A DNA stretch of 64,000 nucleotides from Candidatus Poribacteria bacterium (lineage in GTDB: Bacteria > Poribacteria > WGA-4E > WGA-3G): assembly GCA_022821965.1 (NCBI GenBank), contig JAJECN010000059.1, forward strand, positions 1 to 64,000, read 5' to 3'. The translations under genes and the position numbers were made by a program. The notes below the pieces were generated by a model. The model did not search any database. It was given only the letters and a program-made list of their open reading frames with translations, and was not told the DNA's origin. Positions 59,467-64,000 of the stretch are shown here, one piece after another (position 1 is the first letter of the stretch; the number at the start of each line of letters is the position of its first letter).

Positions 59467-60882
59467 TTATCGGATCAGGACTGTCCAATGATCTTCCGTT
59501 GGAGTAGACAGGGTTATGTTATCGCTGAAAGGAACTTCCTTTTCCGGTATCCATTCACTTTTCGCAATATTTAGCCATTTTACCGTTAGTTTCTTGGTAT
59601 TTGTGCTTTTGCTTGTACTGAGGTTGATATCGACAGAGCCGCTATTCGGAAAATAGACAGCGTATTCTTTGCCCGGATTTGCGAAGGCATACGCTTCGTT
59701 ATCTGTTCTATTGGAAAGCAGTTCATTGTGAGGTTCGCACGTAAAAACGTCCATTTCGTCTGTGATGGTTCGTATGCTTTTAATATGTGCTTGTGCGGTT
59801 TTGTTCAAGCCAACGCCGCTGTCTGGACGGTGGAACCGTGCTGATGCGAATCCACCGAAGATGTTTCGCCAAAATCGTTCCAATCCATCTTGTGTACTGC
59901 CGAATCGTCCGCCATCAGCACCGTAAATCTTGATATTATTGATGGGGCGGATCGGCGAAAGTTGTGCCCGAATTTTCTGGGCGTTATCCCAATGCCGCTG
60001 CCGTTTCTGGTGGTTATTTTGTGATATATCGCAAAAGGAATAGGTTTCGGGATGGTCAAACGTTGCTTTATGCTTCTCATGGGATAAATCCCACGGGTCC
60101 CACATTTCTGTCGTTTCAACGACACGTCCAGCTGCAGCTGCCTGTTTTTGGATGTACGTTGCCCAGTATTCACCCCATGCAGGCGTAACAGAAGTCTCAT
60201 TGTCCATACAATAAAGCACATGCCCGTATTGGAGTGTTTCTGAGAGAAGTTTGTCCACGAACTTTTGCTGATATTTCAAAACGGTCTGTTGATTCCGTTC
60301 TTTTGGGACAGACCAGAAAAAGTTGTTCTCCGTCGCAGTCGGATGGCTGTTAACAGCAGTGGGTAACGCTGTCTCTTCTGCGGTGTAATTGCTGTTATTT
60401 TTTGGATTGAAAGGATTTGCGTCCCACGGCTCGCGGTAATAGTTGAAGGTTGCCCACACCTCAATCTGGACGATAATATCCATCTCGTGCGTCCACGTTA
60501 TGAAGTTCCGAAAACGGTTCCAAAATTCGTCGTTCCACTGATTTAAGTCGTATTGATCTCCGACTTTTTTGAAGGGCGGTACATCGCCTTCATCGACCCA
60601 ACTCATTGTGGAGCGTACATAGTTGCCACCGACGGACTTCAACAATTCAAGATGTGCTTTAAGATTTGGTATCTGAAATAGATTGTCCTCGACGGAGCCG
60701 CCGATGAGCAGAATTGGCTTACCTTTATATTGCCAGTAACGTGGGTTTTCTCTATAAATTTGGATTCTGTTTTTTTCCATTTGTATGTCCTTTTCGGTTT
60801 TGGTTTCGTATGCTGCTGAGTAGACGGAAACGCATAAAAGTAGAACCAACATAAGTTTGTATGGTCCCCATAGATTTCGCAT
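59467..60882 (-). CDS. Secreted putative glycoside hydrolase (TIM barrel)
   Basis: 471 aa with a signal peptide (LMLVLLLCVSVYSAAYE). The N-terminal NPRYWQYKGKPILLIGGSVED with LKSVGGNYVRSTMSW is typical of DUF4038/GH140-like and related TIM-barrel hydrolases. A candidate acid residue is Glu in LYCMDNETSVTPAWGEYW. The last ~80 residues (FANPGKEYAVYFPNSGSVDI) form a beta-sandwich-like C-terminal domain, as the DUF5060/collagen-binding-like domains that follow such barrels. It probably acts on extracellular glycans in the periplasm or outside the cell; specificity is unknown. Confidence 0.65.
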   Translation of the reverse strand: MRNLWGPYKLMLVLLLCVSVYSAAYETKTEKDIQMEKNRIQIYRENPRYWQYKGKPILLIGGSVEDNLFQIPNLKAHLELLKSVGGNYVRSTMSWVDEGDVPPFKKVGDQYDLNQWNDEFWNRFRNFITWTHEMDIIVQIEVWATFNYYREPWDANPFNPKNNSNYTAEETALPTAVNSHPTATENNFFWSVPKERNQQTVLKYQQKFVDKLLSETLQYGHVLYCMDNETSVTPAWGEYWATYIQKQAAAAGRVVETTEMWDPWDLSHEKHKATFDHPETYSFCDISQNNHQKRQRHWDNAQKIRAQLSPIRPINNIKIYGADGGRFGSTQDGLERFWRNIFGGFASARFHRPDSGVGLNKTAQAHIKSIRTITDEMDVFTCEPHNELLSNRTDNEAYAFANPGKEYAVYFPNSGSVDINLSTSKSTNTKKLTVKWLNIAKSEWIPEKEVPFSDNITLSTPTEDHWTVLIR

Positions 60883-61038
60883 AAAAAATTCTCCTGAATA
60901 TTTAGGTATAACAGTTGTTAAAAGGACTCAAAGGTGTTAGAAACAAGTCCTCGTTAAGCAACGGGCTACATTATACCATAAGATTCAGGAGAATACAATT
61001 GAACCGTTTATACGCAACACACAGATATCGAAGAAAAT

Positions 61039-63009
61039 CTAAAACGTCCGAATCACCTTAGCAACTAAACGTTGTTTGAATTCCTGGGCGTTTGGATCGC
61101 CAAGAATGATGAAGAAGTCCGTGCCAGCGTAACCTGAGCGGCGTAATGCGAAGTAGGTATTAATACCTTCTGCTTGCCAAATTAAACGACTTCCGAGACT
61201 TAAAGCGGGACTGAAGTCATACGTGAGCGTTAGAATCTGTTGGTAGCGACGCTCGAAATGCCACTGGACTTGGGAAGTCAATCCAGCGGTGAAGCCGTAG
61301 GCACGCAGATTCAGATTTCCGCTAATGCGATAAATCGGCTCATCTGCTTGTTCACCCCAGTCATAGCTGACACTGAAGTTGTTAAAGCGATCCGTGGCAC
61401 GAGCTCCCAAACTGATGCTGAACAACGAGTCTGAGAATTCTTTAAATTGACCACCGTTCCAGAAAACAGAAAGCGAGTAGTCATTGTGTGTCAAGAGTTG
61501 TGAGGAGAGCCTGATATCGCGGCTAAAGACCTCACCTTCATAAGTGTTCGCAAAGTCGGTATGGGCAAAGAGGGTAAGACTGCGGACAATCCCTTCACGC
61601 CACTCGTTTTTGAACATAGTAGTGAGGTTGACACCGCGGTAGCCTGTGAATGGCTGATAACCGAGATTGTTCACAAAATCTGGATCTACAAAAAAAACTC
61701 TTGAAGTCGATTGAATGAGGCGACCGTTGTAACTCAAACCGATGCCCCCTGTTCTTCCATCTGACTCATCCATCCAACTTTGGGTGAGAACACTGAATAC
61801 TGCAAATCTTCCGCGTCGCGCACTACCTGATACGGAGCCGACGTTGTTCGCCGGATTACTCTGTTTGTGATGTGATAAGAACGCAGCACTGACTTGAGAT
61901 GTCGCAGTAAGGGATTGGGAAGCACTAAGGATAAAGTTCTGGTTGTTTTTATGGTACGTACCTAAGGTGCCAACTGAGGTGTTTTTGCCCAGTTTTCCAA
62001 AGAGTTTAAGCCCGCCGTCCATATCCTCTATCCGCCGCGAGTAGAAAAGCTGCCCAACGTTGTAGACATTGCCACCCTCAGAAAAGAAAGGACGACGGTC
62101 GGGTACGTAGCGTTCACCGTAGGAGAAATCGATACCTTCTACGGCTTGTTCAATGTTGTCAAAATCGGGATTGGCTGTGCCGATGAGCCGTAACTGCGGG
62201 GTAACCTCATAGCGGATGTCTGCCCCTGCGCGGGCAGTATACTCTCTGTCATCAGTTTCTGTTTCACTGAGACCACCAATCAAATAGGGTAATACCTTGA
62301 GCTCGCGCTTACGAGGCGGGGGCAGCACATCAATCCAATGCCCATCATTTTCCCGAAATTCGTTAACGCCAAGATTGCACCACCATGATTTTTCACCAGT
62401 GCGTTGCTGTAGTCTGTCAACATTGATACCCATCCAGATCGGTTCTTTTGTATCGGGATAATCGAGCATCTGCCACGGAATTTCCATCTCGACAACCCAT
62501 CCGTCGTCTACAATCTTTGCGGCAGCTTTCCAGAGTCCGATCCATTCGCTTTTTTCTGCGCGTCCGGTGGCGAGATGTGCATATTTCGTGCCGAGTGGAT
62601 TTACGATAAAGAAATTCCTGTCGGAAAACTGATGTGTGTGAAACGGATCAAGACTAAAAGATACGGAGTCTTCGCCCCGAATCCGCGTCTGATCTTTGGT
62701 TTGACGCGCCACAATTTTATCGGGCATATCATCGTAGAGGTGAAGTCCGACGTAGATAGCGGTGTCTGTGTAAACGAGCCGACCCACCGATTGGTTCTTT
62801 GCTGGTTTTTCGGTGCGTTCATCGGTGAAACCTGTAACTTGCGGGGTGTCTTGCCAGCACGTATCGTCAAGGACTCCGTCAATGGTGGGTGGTTGATCTG
62901 TTTTTATGGCGGTTAGATCTTTTTTTATTGTTGTGTCATTTGAAACAGCCGTTAGTTGAGAGCATATAGTGAGTGTTAAGACTATGATCAGTAACAAATT
63001 TGTTTTCAT
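61039..63009 (-). CDS. DUF5916 outer-membrane barrel protein with CBM9-like N-terminal domain
   Basis: 656 aa with a signal peptide (LLLIIVLTLTICSQLTAVS). Residues ~40-215 are a carbohydrate-binding family 9-like domain (PPTIDGVLDDTCWQDTPQV, YVGLHLYDD, VEMEIPWQML). The rest is a DUF5916 beta-barrel with DFDNIEQAVEGIDFSYGERY-type signature and alternating aromatic strands, ending with an aromatic C-terminal residue (VIRTF) as usual for outer-membrane barrels. It is thought to be a surface protein linked to glycan or peptide use. The SD is AAAAGG; a palindrome lies 25-40 bp upstream of the start. Confidence 0.78.
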   Translation of the reverse strand: MKTNLLLIIVLTLTICSQLTAVSNDTTIKKDLTAIKTDQPPTIDGVLDDTCWQDTPQVTGFTDERTEKPAKNQSVGRLVYTDTAIYVGLHLYDDMPDKIVARQTKDQTRIRGEDSVSFSLDPFHTHQFSDRNFFIVNPLGTKYAHLATGRAEKSEWIGLWKAAAKIVDDGWVVEMEIPWQMLDYPDTKEPIWMGINVDRLQQRTGEKSWWCNLGVNEFRENDGHWIDVLPPPRKRELKVLPYLIGGLSETETDDREYTARAGADIRYEVTPQLRLIGTANPDFDNIEQAVEGIDFSYGERYVPDRRPFFSEGGNVYNVGQLFYSRRIEDMDGGLKLFGKLGKNTSVGTLGTYHKNNQNFILSASQSLTATSQVSAAFLSHHKQSNPANNVGSVSGSARRGRFAVFSVLTQSWMDESDGRTGGIGLSYNGRLIQSTSRVFFVDPDFVNNLGYQPFTGYRGVNLTTMFKNEWREGIVRSLTLFAHTDFANTYEGEVFSRDIRLSSQLLTHNDYSLSVFWNGGQFKEFSDSLFSISLGARATDRFNNFSVSYDWGEQADEPIYRISGNLNLRAYGFTAGLTSQVQWHFERRYQQILTLTYDFSPALSLGSRLIWQAEGINTYFALRRSGYAGTDFFIILGDPNAQEFKQRLVAKVIRTF

Positions 63010-63031
63010 GTGTTTACCTTTTATTTTTTTG

Positions 63032-63049
63032 TTTGGGATTTATCCCAAA
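63032..63049 (-). promoter_or_regulatory. Operator-like 18-bp palindrome before the DUF5916 gene
   Basis: TTTGGGAT and ATCCCAAA are perfect complements with a 2-bp centre, located about 22-40 bp upstream of the ATG at 63009 and next to the SD. It could be a repressor site or a short RNA hairpin that affects ribosome access. Confidence 0.45.
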
Positions 63050-63383
63050 TTAACCTTAACTTGTAGGGGCGGGTTCCTGTAACTCAGTTTCCCTACCCAG
63101 CTTTAGCAGAGTATTTCTAAAGAAAAATACTCGGAAATTTATCAAGTGAATTGTGAGACGATACCTTGATTGGGTTCTGGCTCACGAAACACGACAAGAT
63201 GCTTGTGATTGGTACTACAAATGGGGTGTAAAAAAGTTGCACTTTTTTGCCTATGTTCATGCTGATAGCAATAGATATATCGGGATTTACTGCTGTAGTG
63301 TGGTATTTACTCTTATAGAGGCGCGGCTTCTTGAAAGGATAGTAAAAAGTGTTTTTTCTGGACTTGGATAAAAAATTTAATAT
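63050..63383. other. Intergenic stretch with no convincing gene
   Basis: Short open frames on both strands (72 and 99 codons) have no SD, no family resemblance and overlap each other, so I do not accept them. A hairpin GAGTATTT/AAATACTC lies at 63109-63132, and TTGTAGGGGCGGG near 63061 is like a G-rich dispersed repeat also seen near 29630. Otherwise I see nothing here. Confidence 0.5.
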
Positions 63384-63620
63384 TGTAGGTTGGGTTGAAC
63401 GGATCACACCGGACACTTGCCAATGAAAGAAAGCTGTGCTTGCTTTGGATATCCGCTATTGTAAAGAGATCGAGTGAAACCCAACGTTTTCCTCTACGTC
63501 AGAGACGTAGCGATATGATGTTGGGTTTCACTCGGTTTTTGGGTCTATATGACGGTATGTTAGATTTGATGTCCGTTTGGGATACGTGCCTGATTTCAAC
63601 GCCATTCAACCCAACCTACA
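63384..63620. mobile_element. MITE-like element of three nested inverted repeats
   Basis: Outer ends TGTAGGTTGGGTTGAA (63384-63399) and TTCAACCCAACCTACA (63605-63620) are perfect 16-bp complements. Inside, CGAGTGAAACCCAAC (63471-63485) and GTTGGGTTTCACTCG (63520-63534) are perfect 15-bp complements. At the centre CTACGTC-AGA-GACGTAG (63494-63510) forms a 7-bp hairpin. There is no coding sequence. The size (237 bp) and terminal repeats fit a miniature inverted-repeat element; no flanking target duplication is obvious by eye. Confidence 0.65.
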
Positions 63621-63660
63621 GGACTTCGTGCAGCTTGTGCTACAATGAAGACAACTTGGG

Positions 63661-64000
63661 TTAGGATATATCATCTTCTGGAAAATGTTCATCAAACCAA
63701 CAGAGCACCCGATGCCAATAGTCAGCTACATTTGGGTATCGCCATGTTGTGACTTGTGAATGTCCTTCGCCTTCATATCGTGCTAAAACGGCTTTTTTCC
63801 CAAGTCTGCGCAAGCCTGAGAGCATTTCCCCTGCCTGTGGGACAGCAGGAACGCCATCTAAAGCACCAACGACCAACAGTAGAGGTGTTTCCACCTTGTC
63901 CAGGAAAAAGATGGGTGAGTTTTCAATATATCGGTCCCGGAATTCCCAAAGCGAACCTCCCATTTTGGCTTGTCCGCTTTCCGTCCAATCAATCCACTGG
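63661..64000 (-). CDS. Prolyl-oligopeptidase-like (S9) peptidase, C-terminal part
   Basis: Minus-strand gene whose start lies beyond the right window edge; 113 codons are visible, open to the edge (QWIDWTESGQAKMGG...). VETPLLLVVGALDGVPAVPQAGEMLSGLRRLGKKAVL carries the catalytic Asp region and YEGEGHS the catalytic His of the alpha/beta-hydrolase fold; the nucleophile Ser is outside. HRVLCWFDEHFPED is the usual C-terminal helix. It is probably an oligopeptidase or acylaminoacyl-peptidase; cellular location cannot be judged without the N-terminus. Confidence 0.75.
   Translation of the reverse strand, partial: QWIDWTESGQAKMGGSLWEFRDRYIENSPIFFLDKVETPLLLVVGALDGVPAVPQAGEMLSGLRRLGKKAVLARYEGEGHSQVTTWRYPNVADYWHRVLCWFDEHFPEDDIS

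Overview
The window looks like a chromosomal segment of an uncultured, didermic, non-model marine or sponge-associated bacterium. Gene content most resembles what is known of Candidatus Poribacteria and related lineages: several phytanoyl-CoA-dioxygenase-like (PhyH) proteins, sugar isomerase/epimerase TIM barrels, Gfo/Idh/MocA and aldo-keto reductases, a PmoA-like protein, a Rieske plus sulfite-oxidase-type molybdoenzyme pair, a DUF5916 barrel, a DUF4159/TonB-like protein and planctomycete-style cytochrome remnants. This is inference from gene content; there is no rRNA in the window. Many starts have good Shine-Dalgarno (SD) sequences and many intergenic spaces hold sigma70-like promoters (TTGACA-N17-TAtAaT type).

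Layout. 0.4-14.6 kb (all minus): two copies of a paralogous module. It is built from an ECF sigma factor fused to a TPR-like region and a thioredoxin-fold domain that has lost its CxxC, a stand-alone TPR/TlpA-like thioredoxin that keeps CxxC, and two ABC-2-type permeases; no ATPase is present. 15-23.3 kb: DUF4159 protein with a TonB-like N-terminus, NTF2-like lipoprotein, heptosyltransferase-like GT9, a cytochrome-like lipoprotein with an Asp/His-rich tail, a rifampicin-phosphotransferase/PEP-synthase-like enzyme and a VWA protein. 23.4-35.7 kb: sugar epimerases, a beta-propeller protein, a sulfatase-superfamily hydrolase, a HigA-like antitoxin beside an unknown small protein, YfcE-like phosphoesterase, a Tat-exported molybdoenzyme with a Rieske fusion, PmoA-like protein, an AT-rich DNA adenine methyltransferase and an alpha/beta hydrolase. 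35.9-40.2 kb: three-subunit xanthine-dehydrogenase-type molybdenum hydroxylase with an embedded zinc-ribbon gene. 40.3-50.6 kb: oxidoreductases, an aldolase, three PhyH proteins, an M42 peptidase and a DUF3179 gene interrupted by one in-frame TGA. 50.6-59.4 kb: a complete F-type ATP synthase operon (atpZ-I-B-E-F-H-A-G-[DUF1992]-D-C). 59.5-64 kb: a secreted putative glycosidase, a DUF5916 outer-membrane barrel and the 3' part of a prolyl-oligopeptidase-like gene.

Most notable: (1) the DUF3179 gene, where TGA replaces exactly the first Cys of the family CPLC motif and is followed by a SECIS-like hairpin, making it a candidate selenoprotein; (2) the sigma-TPR-thioredoxin fusions; (3) a promoter flanked by two palindromic operators, present twice; (4) a dispersed leader element that ends in SD plus start codon, tandemly duplicated in frame before one permease; (5) two PhyH paralogs with HxG/HxA instead of HxD, as in Fe/2-oxoglutarate halogenases; (6) an ATP synthase c subunit with Na+-type ligands. 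No tRNA, rRNA, CRISPR array, intact insertion sequence or replication origin was recognised.
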